From positions 2,828,170 to 2,892,169 of the forward strand of contig NZ_KB849239.1 in NCBI RefSeq assembly GCF_000368085.1: a DNA stretch of 64,000 bases. Reading direction: 5' to 3'. Source of the stretch: Acinetobacter nosocomialis NIPH 2119 (lineage in GTDB: Bacteria > Pseudomonadota > Gammaproteobacteria > Pseudomonadales > Moraxellaceae). The notes below the pieces were generated by a model, which was given only the letters and a program-made list of their open reading frames with translations, was not told where the DNA came from and did no database searches. Position numbers and translations under genes: made by a program. Shown in pieces: positions 9,278-18,002 of the stretch (position 1 is the first letter of the stretch; each line of letters begins with the position of its first letter).

Positions 9278-10579
9278 GTGAAACCAGTTCGCCTGGCAAT
9301 ACTCGGTCTAGGTACCGTAGGTGGAGGAGCCCTTAAACTACTACAAGAAAATGCCGCTGAAATTAAACGTCGCACCGGTCGAGAAATTCAAATTACCCAC
9401 GTTGGAACACGTCGCCCTCGTCCAGATCTCGAATTAGAAGGGATTAAACAAAGCGCAGACTTACTTGATATCGTTCGTCAACCCGATGTAGATGTGGTTG
9501 TAGAAGTGATGGGTGGTATTCACCCTGCTTACGAAGTCATTATGGAAGCCATCAAGCACGGTAAACAAGTTGTTACTGCAAACAAAGCTTTACTCGCTGA
9601 ACATGGCAATGAACTATTTAAAGCAGCAGAAGACAACGCTGTCCAAATTGCTTATGAAGCAGCAGTTGCTGGCGGCATTCCAATTATTAAAGTGATTCGT
9701 GAAGGCCTTGCTGCAAACCATATCGAATGGTTAGCAGGCATCATTAATGGTACAGGTAACTTTATTCTGACTGAAATGCGTGAGAAAGGTCGTGCATTTG
9801 ATGATGTATTAAAAGAAGCTCAAGAACTCGGTTATGCAGAGGCAGACCCAACTTTTGACGTTGAAGGTATTGATGCTGCACATAAGCTTACAATTTTAGC
9901 GTCTTGTGCGTTCGGTATTCCTCTGCAGTTCGATAAAGTCTATACCGAAGGTATCAGCAAAATCACTGCGCAAGATGTGAAATATGCCGAAGAACTTGGT
10001 TTCCGCATTAAACATTTAGGTATTGCACGTCGTGCTGAACATGGTATTGAGTTACGTGTTCACCCAACGCTTATTCCAGATGAGCAGCTTATTGCCAACG
10101 TAAACGGCGTTAAAAATGCTGTCTTAGTTCAAGCCAATGCCGTTGGCCCAACGCTGTACTATGGCGCTGGTGCTGGTGCTGGTCCAACAGCTTCTGCGGT
10201 CGTTGCCGATGTGATTGATATTGTTCGTGACATCTCTTATACAGAAGATGGAGCAGGCACAATTCCTCAACTGGCTTTCGAAGCATTAACAAATATGCCA
10301 ATTTTAAGCCGTGAACAAATGACTACAGGTTATTACATCCGCTTAAATGCTGAAGATCAGACTGGTGTACTTGCAGATGTAACAACCATCTTAAGCCGTG
10401 CTGGAATCAGTATTGATGCCATCATGCAACAATCACGCTTAAAAGACCTCATTCCAATCGTAATTTTGACCGATCCAATCGTTGAATCAAAAATGGATGA
10501 CGCTCTTGCGCAAATTCAAGCATTACCTGCAATTCGTGGCGAAATCGTAAGAATTCGTTTAGAATCGCTCGATAGTTAA
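9278..10579 (+). CDS. hom: Homoserine dehydrogenase
   Basis: It reduces aspartate semialdehyde to homoserine with NAD(P)H, the branch point to threonine and methionine. The 433-residue protein has the Rossmann motif GLGTVG at 10-15 and a catalytic domain with the GIINGTGNFI and EAQELGYAEADPTFDVEG stretches. A C-terminal ACT domain (about 350-425) probably senses threonine. It is monofunctional, with no aspartokinase domain. The GTG at 9278 is preferred: GGAG at 9268-9271 is six bases upstream. An ATG at 9266 would add four residues. thrC follows after 55 bases, so the two form a threonine operon. Confidence 0.95.
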   Translation: MKPVRLAILGLGTVGGGALKLLQENAAEIKRRTGREIQITHVGTRRPRPDLELEGIKQSADLLDIVRQPDVDVVVEVMGGIHPAYEVIMEAIKHGKQVVTANKALLAEHGNELFKAAEDNAVQIAYEAAVAGGIPIIKVIREGLAANHIEWLAGIINGTGNFILTEMREKGRAFDDVLKEAQELGYAEADPTFDVEGIDAAHKLTILASCAFGIPLQFDKVYTEGISKITAQDVKYAEELGFRIKHLGIARRAEHGIELRVHPTLIPDEQLIANVNGVKNAVLVQANAVGPTLYYGAGAGAGPTASAVVADVIDIVRDISYTEDGAGTIPQLAFEALTNMPILSREQMTTGYYIRLNAEDQTGVLADVTTILSRAGISIDAIMQQSRLKDLIPIVILTDPIVESKMDDALAQIQALPAIRGEIVRIRLESLDS

Positions 10580-10634
10580 TCAGGTTGAGGGAAAGATTCC
10601 CTCTCCCGCTTCACCTCATAATTGGAACACCATC

Positions 10635-11774
10635 ATGTCTAATGCCAATCGTTATACTGGTCTTGTAGATCGTTATCGTGACCGTTTGCCAGTTTCGGCA
10701 ACTACTCGTGCTATCTCTTTGGGTGAAGGCAACACCCCTCTCATTAAACTTGAGAATATTCCACGTATTATTGGCAAAGATGTTGAAATTTATGTGAAAT
10801 ATGAGGGCTTAAACCCGACTGGTTCATTTAAAGACCGTGGTATGACCATGGCTGTAACCAAAGCGGTTGAAGAAGGTTCTAAAGCAATTATCTGTGCATC
10901 TACAGGTAACACTTCTGCTGCCGCTGCCGCATACGCTGCGCGTGCTGGTATCAAAGCATTTGTTTTGATTCCAGAAGGCAAAATCGCGATGGGTAAAATG
11001 GCTCAAGCCATGATGTATGGTGCGATCACTATGCAAATCCGTGGTAACTTCGATGATGGTATGCGTCTAGTAAAAGAAGTGGCTGATCAAGCTCCTGTAA
11101 CGATTGTAAACTCAATCAACCCTTACCGTTTGCAAGGTCAAAAGACGATTGCTTATGAAATTGTTGAAGCTTTAGGCCGTGCACCTGACTATCACTGCTT
11201 GCCAGTAGGTAACGCAGGTAACATCACCGCTCACTGGATGGGTTATACAGAAGCTGTAGCAAACCAACCTGCTGATCAGTTTGAACAAGTTATATATGAT
11301 GCTGCGACCGATCAATTTACCGGTCCTAAACCAGAAGGCTTACCAACAATGGTAGGTTACCAAGCTTCTGGTGCAGCTCCATTCTTGCGTGGTGCTCCAG
11401 TTGAAAGCCCTGAAACAGTTGCAACTGCAATCCGTATTGGTAATCCACAAAGCTGGAACCATGCAAAAGCTGTGGTACGCGACTCTAAAGGCTGGTTTGA
11501 TGAACTTCAAGACAGCGAAATTTTAGAAGCTCAACGCTTACTTTCTATGTATGAAGGTGTATTTGTTGAGCCAGCGTCTGCTGCTTCTATCGGTGGTGCG
11601 ATCCGTGACATTAAAGCGGGTAAAATTGCTGAAGGTTCTGTCATCGTATGTACAGTAACTGGTAATGGCTTGAAAGATCCTGATACTGCAATCAAACAAT
11701 GTGCTGATGCAGTGATGTTGTCAATTGATGCAACAATGGATCAAGTAAAAGATTCAATTTTATCTAATATGTAA
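10635..11774 (+). CDS. thrC: Threonine synthase
   Basis: This PLP enzyme converts O-phosphohomoserine to threonine and phosphate. The 379-residue protein has the PLP lysine Lys66 in GSFKDRGM and the phosphate-binding segment CASTGNTSAAAAAYAARAG. It belongs to the shorter ThrC class. It lies downstream of hom; no thrB kinase gene is nearby, as is usual when thrB is located elsewhere. Two terminators follow. Confidence 0.96.
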   Translation: MSNANRYTGLVDRYRDRLPVSATTRAISLGEGNTPLIKLENIPRIIGKDVEIYVKYEGLNPTGSFKDRGMTMAVTKAVEEGSKAIICASTGNTSAAAAAYAARAGIKAFVLIPEGKIAMGKMAQAMMYGAITMQIRGNFDDGMRLVKEVADQAPVTIVNSINPYRLQGQKTIAYEIVEALGRAPDYHCLPVGNAGNITAHWMGYTEAVANQPADQFEQVIYDAATDQFTGPKPEGLPTMVGYQASGAAPFLRGAPVESPETVATAIRIGNPQSWNHAKAVVRDSKGWFDELQDSEILEAQRLLSMYEGVFVEPASAASIGGAIRDIKAGKIAEGSVIVCTVTGNGLKDPDTAIKQCADAVMLSIDATMDQVKDSILSNM

Positions 11775-11787
11775 AATCTGAATTTTT

Positions 11788-11820
11788 ATAAAAAACGGCT
11801 GTATTAAACAGCCGTTTTTT
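11788..11820 (+). terminator. Terminator of hom-thrC
   Basis: CGGCTGT (11796-11802) pairs with ACAGCCG (11808-11814) around ATTAA, preceded by an A-run and followed by six T. Confidence 0.88.
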
Positions 11821-11840
11821 ATGCTGTTTAAAATGGCATA

Positions 11841-11869
11841 AAAAAACGCTTCTATTAAGAAGCGTTTTT
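11841..11869. terminator. Second, bidirectional terminator between thrC and pbpG
   Basis: ACGCTTCT (11846-11853) pairs with AGAAGCGT (11858-11865) around ATTA, with A-run and T-run flanks. It can end pbpG on the minus strand and back up the thrC terminator. Confidence 0.85.
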
Positions 11870-11881
11870 AAAATATTTAAC

Positions 11882-12928
11882 TTAAATACGTTTTGGCAAA
11901 TTACTTAACCAACCTAATAAGTTAGTTGCATCGTTATTACGCGCCTGTGTACTTGGTTCACCAAGCAATACAATGACTGCTGGACGTGAGTTCACAGTAG
12001 TATGCATAACAACACAACGGCCTGCTTCATTAATATAACCGGTCTTAGATAAGTTGATATTCCAACCACCATTACGCACTAAAGCATTGGTATTGTTTGA
12101 CTTGAGTACACGGTAACCTAAATTAAAGTCGTAAGTTGGTGTTGTTGAGAATTGACGGATCAAACCATACTGAGACGCTGTACTCGCCAAAATTCCCAAG
12201 TCACGCGCCGAAGAGACATTACGTGGATCTAAACCGGTTGATTCGTAATAATGAGTGGCATTCATACCCAAAGAACGTGCTTTAGCATTCATCGCTGCTA
12301 CGAATGCAGGACGACCGCCCGGATAAGTACGTGCTAAAGCTGCTGCCGCTGGGTTTTCTGACTTCATTAAAGCAAACAGAAGAACTTCTGCACGGTTCAT
12401 CTTGTCGCCCACACGTAAGGTAGAGCTTGAGTTCTTACCATTTGCACCGGCAAAATCGATTTGCTCAAGTGTAATTTCTTCTGACATGTTTAAACGCGCA
12501 TCTGCGGTTACAACTGCTGTCATTAATTTGGTAATAGACGCAATCGGTACTGACGCGTTGGTGTTTTTACTATAAAGGACCTCACCCGTTTGCGCATCCA
12601 TTACAAGTGCAGCACGTGCACTAACACTCGGCTGGGCATTATAGCCCACGGTATCACGGATTGGAGCAACTCTAGGTGTAGAGCTAATAACTTTCGGTGC
12701 ATTACTGCCACGTAAAGTTGTAGTAACAGACGTTGAACCTTGCGGAGTCGGCTCATCATCTTCATCATTTAAAAGTTGACTAGCATCCGCTGCAGACCAA
12801 TTTAAACTTGCAGTACCAGTACTCCCTGAGGACGGGTTATTGACGAGTTCTGCAAAGCTTGTTGAACTCAAACTAAGCAAAATAGACATGCTTAGCACAT
12901 GCATTAAAGACTTTTTAGAATTTTTCAC
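11882..12928 (-). CDS. pbpG: D-alanyl-D-alanine endopeptidase PBP7/8
   Basis: This is a periplasmic low-molecular-mass penicillin-binding protein that cleaves peptide cross-links. The 348-residue protein has a signal peptide (1-26) and then a Ser/Thr/Asp-rich linker of about 75 residues before the enzyme domain. All three catalytic motifs are present: SITK at 131-134, SEN at 190-192 and KTGY near residue 295. It lacks the C-terminal amphipathic anchor of PBP5. PBP7/8 has been linked to serum survival in A. baumannii (known for the family, not shown here). Transcribed alone. Confidence 0.92.
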   Translation of the reverse strand: MKNSKKSLMHVLSMSILLSLSSTSFAELVNNPSSGSTGTASLNWSAADASQLLNDEDDEPTPQGSTSVTTTLRGSNAPKVISSTPRVAPIRDTVGYNAQPSVSARAALVMDAQTGEVLYSKNTNASVPIASITKLMTAVVTADARLNMSEEITLEQIDFAGANGKNSSSTLRVGDKMNRAEVLLFALMKSENPAAAALARTYPGGRPAFVAAMNAKARSLGMNATHYYESTGLDPRNVSSARDLGILASTASQYGLIRQFSTTPTYDFNLGYRVLKSNNTNALVRNGGWNINLSKTGYINEAGRCVVMHTTVNSRPAVIVLLGEPSTQARNNDATNLLGWLSNLPKRI

Positions 12929-13126
12929 GGCACAATACTCGACTCAGGGTGACACACATTTGCGCTTACTATCATTATGCCTTACATTTGAGATATAAGG
13001 TATAAAGCTTTACCGACACAATTGTGCACAACTATTCGCTCACTATAGAAGAATAGGATTGCTAATTTTGTCATTCCATTGCAAGCTTATTTTGCTTTAT
13101 GTAACAAAAAACTTGTTTTTTGAAAG

Positions 13127-13134
13127 AAAGGAGG
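13127..13134 (+). promoter_or_regulatory. Perfect Shine-Dalgarno that fixes the gacA start at a TTG
   Basis: AAAGGAGG lies five bases before TTG 13140. It is a near-complete anti-16S match and marks that codon as the start, not upstream in-frame ATGs such as 13059, which would add 27 hydrophobic, non-homologous residues. Confidence 0.8.
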
Positions 13135-13139
13135 TCTTC

Positions 13140-13775
13140 TTGATTACAGTTTTAGTTGTCGATGACCATGAACTGGTACGTACGGGTATTTGCCGTATGT
13201 TAGAAGATCATGCAGATGTTGAGGTAATTGGACAAGCCGAATCTGGGGAAGAAGCTATTGCTATCGTTCGCCAGCAACATCCGCAAGTCGTACTACTTGA
13301 TGTCAACATGCCAGGCATCGGTGGTGTAGAAACAACTCGTCGTTTATTACAAACAGCTCCAGAGACGAAAGTGATTGCTGTAAGTGGCCTTGCCGAAGAA
13401 CCCTACCCATCTTTATTGCTAAAAGCTGGAGCAAAAGGCTATATCACCAAAGGAGCCCCAATTGCCGAGATGGTTCGTGCAATTAATAAGGTCATGCAGG
13501 GTGGTAAATATTTTAGTGCCGATATTGCCGAGCAACTAGCAAGCTCTTATTTATCTGATACTCAACAATCTCCTTTTGATTCGTTATCGGAGCGGGAAAT
13601 GCAAGTTGCGATGATGGTCGTTAACTGTATTAGCGCACAAGAAATTGCCGATAAACTTTTTGTAAGTGTGAAAACTGTAAATACTTACCGTTACCGTATT
13701 TTTGAAAAGTTAGGAATTGATAGTGATGTAAAACTCACACATCTTGCGATTCGTTACGGTCTGATCAAACCATAA
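13140..13775 (+). CDS. gacA: Response regulator GacA (UvrY family)
   Basis: GacA is the DNA-binding partner of the GacS histidine kinase; in pseudomonads it activates Rsm small RNAs that titrate CsrA/RsmA. The protein has 211 residues. Its receiver domain has the acidic pair Asp8-Asp9, phospho-acceptor Asp54 in LLDVNMPG and Lys near 104. A C-terminal LuxR-type helix-turn-helix (about 145-205) has LSEREMQVAMMV and the recognition helix SVKTVNTYRYRIFEKL. It starts at TTG with a perfect ribosome site. pilS begins ten bases downstream, so gacA-pilS-pilR is probably one operon. A perfect GacA-type box lies elsewhere in this window at 60977-60994. Confidence 0.9.
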   Translation: MITVLVVDDHELVRTGICRMLEDHADVEVIGQAESGEEAIAIVRQQHPQVVLLDVNMPGIGGVETTRRLLQTAPETKVIAVSGLAEEPYPSLLLKAGAKGYITKGAPIAEMVRAINKVMQGGKYFSADIAEQLASSYLSDTQQSPFDSLSEREMQVAMMVVNCISAQEIADKLFVSVKTVNTYRYRIFEKLGIDSDVKLTHLAIRYGLIKP

Positions 13776-13785
13776 TCAGACTTAC

Positions 13786-15354
13786 ATGCACTCTCCTTTA
13801 AATTCATCCCTGTCCCATACGATTTTTCGTTTGGGCACTTGGTATGGTTTATACCGTCTTATTATTGCGGTTAGCCTGAATATTATTTTGGTTTTAACCA
13901 ATGCTCAAACCGACAATAGTTTGCAGCAACCCTCTTTATATTTTTACACTTTACTAAGCTATTCAATTGTAAGTCTTGTGCAATTGTTATGCTTTAAATT
14001 TATTGCTATCCAAACTACTCGGCAGCTTATTTTATTTTTTATTGTCGACATTATTTGTTTAAGCCTCCTTTCATTTTCTGCTGGGGAGCCTAATTTACAA
14101 ATTAGTTTGCTGTATGTGATTGCTATCTTTACTTCGGCGATTTTGCTCAGTGCAAGAGTGTCTTTAGTTATTACCTTACTTGCGGTTATTGCGGTTATTT
14201 ACCAACGCTTCGTGGGTAGTTTATTTGACTACAACAATCTAAACACAATCGGTAATAGCGCTTTATTAGCTTTTTTATTTTTCGTTGTTCACGGGATTGG
14301 ACAAATTGCAGTGCAGCGCTTTAAATTACTTGAAGCACTCACCTTTCACCAGTCAATCGAGCTTTACCAGCTTCAAAATATTAACCGTTATATTTTAGAG
14401 CAAATTGAACAAGGCTATTTAGTTTTAGACGAAAATTACGACATTGTTGTTAGCAATCCCGCTGCTTGTTCATTGCTTGGTATTCCTCCCCAGTTTGCCA
14501 ATGAAAAATATCCTTTAGCAAAGTGGCATGCCGATTTATTTGAAATATTGAAGTTTGGCGACTTAAAAGAAAATGACCGATTTATTTTTGAGTCTCGGCT
14601 ATCGGCTTATTCCATTAATATTAAAGTACAGCATCTTTTAGTGCCGCAACAAGCTCTAACACTACTCATTTTACAAGATGCCCAACAAATTAATCAGCAA
14701 GCACAGCAACTTAAACTTGCCGCTTTAGGGCAACTCTCGGCAAGTATTGCACATGAAATCCGCAATCCCCTGGCTGCAATTGTTCAAGCAAATGAGTTAC
14801 TTAAAGATAGTGATCTCGAACAACAAAATACTTTACGCCATATGATTGGCAAGCAAACTAAACGCATTGATAGTATTGTTCAGGACACCTTAGGACTTGC
14901 TCGTAGCGAAAGAACACACCCTATTCAGATTGACTTAAACAATTTTATAAATACGCTACTCGATGAAGATTTATCTGACGTTAAGCACTCAATTCAACTC
15001 AAAATTTCTGATCGTTCTTTAAAATTTTTATTTGACGAAAAACAACTAAGACAAGTCATGATCAATTTAGTGCGAAATGCTTTACGACATAATGCACCCG
15101 ACTCACCGAATGTCATGATCAACATTCATTCACAAACAAATAAAATTTATATTGATGTGATCGATTACGGTGAAGGTGTTTCAAAACGTGATATATCTCA
15201 ATTATTTAAACCATTTTTTAGTACCGAAATTAATGGAACTGGTTTAGGATTATACTTGTCTCATAGTTTTTGTGAGGCAAACCATGCAAAGCTCACCTAT
15301 GTAGAGCAAAAACAAGGGGCATGCTTCAGAATAGAATGCCCAATAATATATTGA
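13786..15354 (+). CDS. pilS: Sensor histidine kinase PilS
   Basis: PilS is the inner-membrane kinase that signals to PilR to control type IV pilin synthesis. The 522-residue protein has about six hydrophobic segments in the first 180 residues, a PAS-like segment (about 205-300), an H-box with His323 in SIAHEIRNPLAAI, and an HATPase domain with an N-box LVRNALRHN and GTGLGLYLS near 484-492. The multi-TM plus PAS layout matches P. aeruginosa PilS. It sits between gacA and pilR, 23 bases before the latter. Confidence 0.92.
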   Translation: MHSPLNSSLSHTIFRLGTWYGLYRLIIAVSLNIILVLTNAQTDNSLQQPSLYFYTLLSYSIVSLVQLLCFKFIAIQTTRQLILFFIVDIICLSLLSFSAGEPNLQISLLYVIAIFTSAILLSARVSLVITLLAVIAVIYQRFVGSLFDYNNLNTIGNSALLAFLFFVVHGIGQIAVQRFKLLEALTFHQSIELYQLQNINRYILEQIEQGYLVLDENYDIVVSNPAACSLLGIPPQFANEKYPLAKWHADLFEILKFGDLKENDRFIFESRLSAYSINIKVQHLLVPQQALTLLILQDAQQINQQAQQLKLAALGQLSASIAHEIRNPLAAIVQANELLKDSDLEQQNTLRHMIGKQTKRIDSIVQDTLGLARSERTHPIQIDLNNFINTLLDEDLSDVKHSIQLKISDRSLKFLFDEKQLRQVMINLVRNALRHNAPDSPNVMINIHSQTNKIYIDVIDYGEGVSKRDISQLFKPFFSTEINGTGLGLYLSHSFCEANHAKLTYVEQKQGACFRIECPIIY

Positions 15355-15377
15355 TTTTTTATTAGGTTTTTGGGGAA

Positions 15378-16799
15378 ATGGCAGAACAGCAACCACTCGT
15401 TTTGCTTGTAGACGATGAGGAAGATTTGTGCCTTTTAATGCAAATGACACTTGCACGAATGGGGATTAAAACACATCTTGCTTATCGGGTTGAACAGGCC
15501 AAACAACTCTTCACACAGTTTCATTACGATGCATGTTTAACCGATCTAAACTTACCCGATGGGAGTGGGTTAGAGTTAGTCAAACATGTCTCTCAAAATT
15601 ATACAAACACACCCATTGCGGTTTTAACTGCTTACGGCAATATGGATATTGCAATTGCCGCATTAAAAGCAGGCGCTTTTGATTTTGTAAGCAAACCGGT
15701 CAACCAAGTACATCTAGATCAATTATTACAGAAAGCCTTAAATCGGCAAAAAATAGAGCATGATTTTGCAGAGAGTGCTCTAGAAAACAAATTATTAATC
15801 GGCCGCTCTCAGCCTATTCAACAACTACGCATCGCAATTAAAAAAATTGCGCGCTCACAAGCACCTGTATTTGTTACTGGCGAGTCTGGAACAGGTAAAG
15901 AAGTGGTTGCCAACCTAGTTCATCGGCTGAGTAACCGTAGTGAAGGGCCTTTTATTGCGATTAACTGTGGCGCTATTCCAACTGAACTGATGGAAAGCGA
16001 GCTGTTCGGACATAAAAAAGGCAGTTTTACTGGAGCGACTCAAGACAAACAGGGCCTCATTTTATCTGCTCATGGTGGCAGTTTATTTTTAGATGAAATT
16101 GCCGAATTACCACTTAGTATGCAGGTTAAATTACTACGCGCAGTACAAGAAAAAAAGATTCGTCCTGTCGGTTCTGATCAGGAAATTGATGTTGATTTTC
16201 GGGTGATTAGCGCGAGTCATCAAGACTTAGATTTATTGGTTAGACAAGGCAAATTTCGTCAGGATTTATTCTTCCGTATCCATGTTATGGATCTCATGTT
16301 ACCGCCTTTACGCGAACGTGGTGAAGATGTCTTGTTACTTGCGAATCACTTTATTCAGAAAATTTGTATGGAGTGGGAAACCCCACTTAAACAATTAACT
16401 GAGGCTGCTGAAACTTATCTGCTACAACAACACTTTCCCGGCAATGTTCGCGAATTAAGAAATATGATTGAGCGAGCAATTACTTTAAGTGACGATGCCA
16501 ATATTGATGTACCGCATTTGCACCCAGCCCCTTTAAGAGCAAATATTTCTAATTCAATCGCAACGGTATCTCAAAGCTTGCAGAATCCCGTAGCTACGCC
16601 ACAGATTGTAAAAAAATTACCAAGTGAGGGTCTAGAACGTTATTTAGAGAGTATTGAAAAAGATATTCTGCTCAATGCACTCAATATGACCCATTGGAAT
16701 CGAACCTTAGCAGCTAAAAAATTAGGAATGACTTTCCGTTCTTTACGCTACCGTTTGAAGAAATTTGGGTTAGATACTGAAACTGAACAGGAAGTATAA
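15378..16799 (+). CDS. pilR: Sigma54-dependent response regulator PilR
   Basis: PilR is an NtrC-type activator that drives pilA transcription with RpoN. The 473-residue protein has a receiver domain with Asp56 and an AAA+ domain with Walker A GESGTGKE at 168-175. The sigma54-contact loop is GSFTGA at 215-220, the Ser variant also seen in Pseudomonas PilR. A C-terminal Fis-type helix-turn-helix (about 435-465) reads LAAKKLGMTFRSLRYRLKKF. The terminator overlaps its stop codon. Confidence 0.94.
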   Translation: MAEQQPLVLLVDDEEDLCLLMQMTLARMGIKTHLAYRVEQAKQLFTQFHYDACLTDLNLPDGSGLELVKHVSQNYTNTPIAVLTAYGNMDIAIAALKAGAFDFVSKPVNQVHLDQLLQKALNRQKIEHDFAESALENKLLIGRSQPIQQLRIAIKKIARSQAPVFVTGESGTGKEVVANLVHRLSNRSEGPFIAINCGAIPTELMESELFGHKKGSFTGATQDKQGLILSAHGGSLFLDEIAELPLSMQVKLLRAVQEKKIRPVGSDQEIDVDFRVISASHQDLDLLVRQGKFRQDLFFRIHVMDLMLPPLRERGEDVLLLANHFIQKICMEWETPLKQLTEAAETYLLQQHFPGNVRELRNMIERAITLSDDANIDVPHLHPAPLRANISNSIATVSQSLQNPVATPQIVKKLPSEGLERYLESIEKDILLNALNMTHWNRTLAAKKLGMTFRSLRYRLKKFGLDTETEQEV

Positions 16800-16815
16800 A
16801 GCTTACTTCCTTTTT
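16789..16815. terminator. Terminator overlapping both stop codons of pilR and ctpA
   Basis: AGGAAGTA (16789-16796) pairs with TACTTCCT (16804-16811), followed by TTTTT. The left arm codes the last residues of PilR and the right arm those of the convergent protease; only three bases separate the genes. Confidence 0.7.
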
Positions 16816-17987
16816 AGAAGTAGGTCGGCAACACGCTCTAAATAAACTTCGTCTTTCATTTCTGGAGGCAAGGGATAGGTCTGGTTAGGCTGAATACCTT
16901 GACCTTCGATCATATTACCATTTGGCGTGTAGTAATGTGAGACCGTCATTTGCAAGGCTGCCCCACTTGGCAAAGGGAAAAGTTTCTGTACAACGCCCTT
17001 TCCATAACTTTTTTCACCCATGACCCAAGCACGTTGATGCTCTTTCATTGCAGCAGTAAAAACTTCTGCTGCCGAGGCAGATCGATGATTAATTAAAATA
17101 CCAACTTTTATATTTTGAAAATCATTTCCCGGTAAGGCCTGAAATTGCTGATTACCTTCTGAACGACTTTTTGTAGAAACAATAATGCCATGATTTAAAA
17201 ATAAATCGGCTGACTCAACAGCAGCAGAGAGCAGCCCGCCTGGGTTATTTCTTAAATCAATTAATACAGCTTTTAAGCGCGAAGAACTATTTTCTTCAAT
17301 TAAACGTTTAATCTCATTGGCGGTATCTTGCTGGAATACTCTAATTTTTAGTACCAATACCTGATTATGTAACATGACAGGTTCGATATCAGTTTCAATC
17401 TTTTTATTACGGACTAAACTGATTGGGGTATTTGACTCTTCTGTCTGTACTTGCAGCGTTGAGCCTATTGAACCATACAACAAACCAAGCACCTGATCTT
17501 GGGTTAGATTTTTAAGTTCCTGATTATCTATCTTTAAAATGGTCTGTCCATTTCTCAAGCCTAGTTTATATGAATCAGAACCTGCCTTTAGGTCACGAAT
17601 CATCCATTTATGGACATGTGCTTCTGGGCTTAATGCAAAATCAACCGAAGCAAGATCACCTTCAGTATATTGAATGAGTTGACGGTATTCTTCAGCTGAC
17701 AAATAGCGTGAGTAACGGTCTAGACCACTAACAAGGCCTTTAATTGCTTGTAAAAATAAAGCATCGTCCGATTTTTCATCGACATAGTTATCGCGAACAA
17801 TCCCGTAAATTTGTACAAACTGCTGAATCGACTCAATAGGGACTTCTGCATAACTTTCTTCTGATTCTGGTGAATCAGCATGTTGAGGCGATAATTTTTC
17901 TTTTACAACAGGAGCAGTAAGAGCAAACTGGCTGCAACACATCAATACACTACCCAAAAAAGCTTTATATATATTGTGTTGCAGCAT
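16803..17987 (-). CDS. C-terminal processing peptidase, S41 family
   Basis: This is a periplasmic serine protease of the CtpA/Prc family. The 394-residue protein has a signal peptide (1-25) and a PDZ domain (about 110-185). Its catalytic domain has Ser305 in HRSASAAEVF and the general base Lys330 in KSYGKGVVQ, 25 residues apart as in Prc Ser430/Lys455. The sequence DLRNNPGG is the usual S41 substrate-binding strand. It is much shorter than tail-specific Prc and so CtpA-like. It lies 15 bases downstream of gpmI and is probably co-transcribed. Confidence 0.88.
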   Translation of the reverse strand: MLQHNIYKAFLGSVLMCCSQFALTAPVVKEKLSPQHADSPESEESYAEVPIESIQQFVQIYGIVRDNYVDEKSDDALFLQAIKGLVSGLDRYSRYLSAEEYRQLIQYTEGDLASVDFALSPEAHVHKWMIRDLKAGSDSYKLGLRNGQTILKIDNQELKNLTQDQVLGLLYGSIGSTLQVQTEESNTPISLVRNKKIETDIEPVMLHNQVLVLKIRVFQQDTANEIKRLIEENSSSRLKAVLIDLRNNPGGLLSAAVESADLFLNHGIIVSTKSRSEGNQQFQALPGNDFQNIKVGILINHRSASAAEVFTAAMKEHQRAWVMGEKSYGKGVVQKLFPLPSGAALQMTVSHYYTPNGNMIEGQGIQPNQTYPLPPEMKDEVYLERVADLLLKRK

Positions 17988-18002
17988 TTAGTCACCTATC
18001 GC

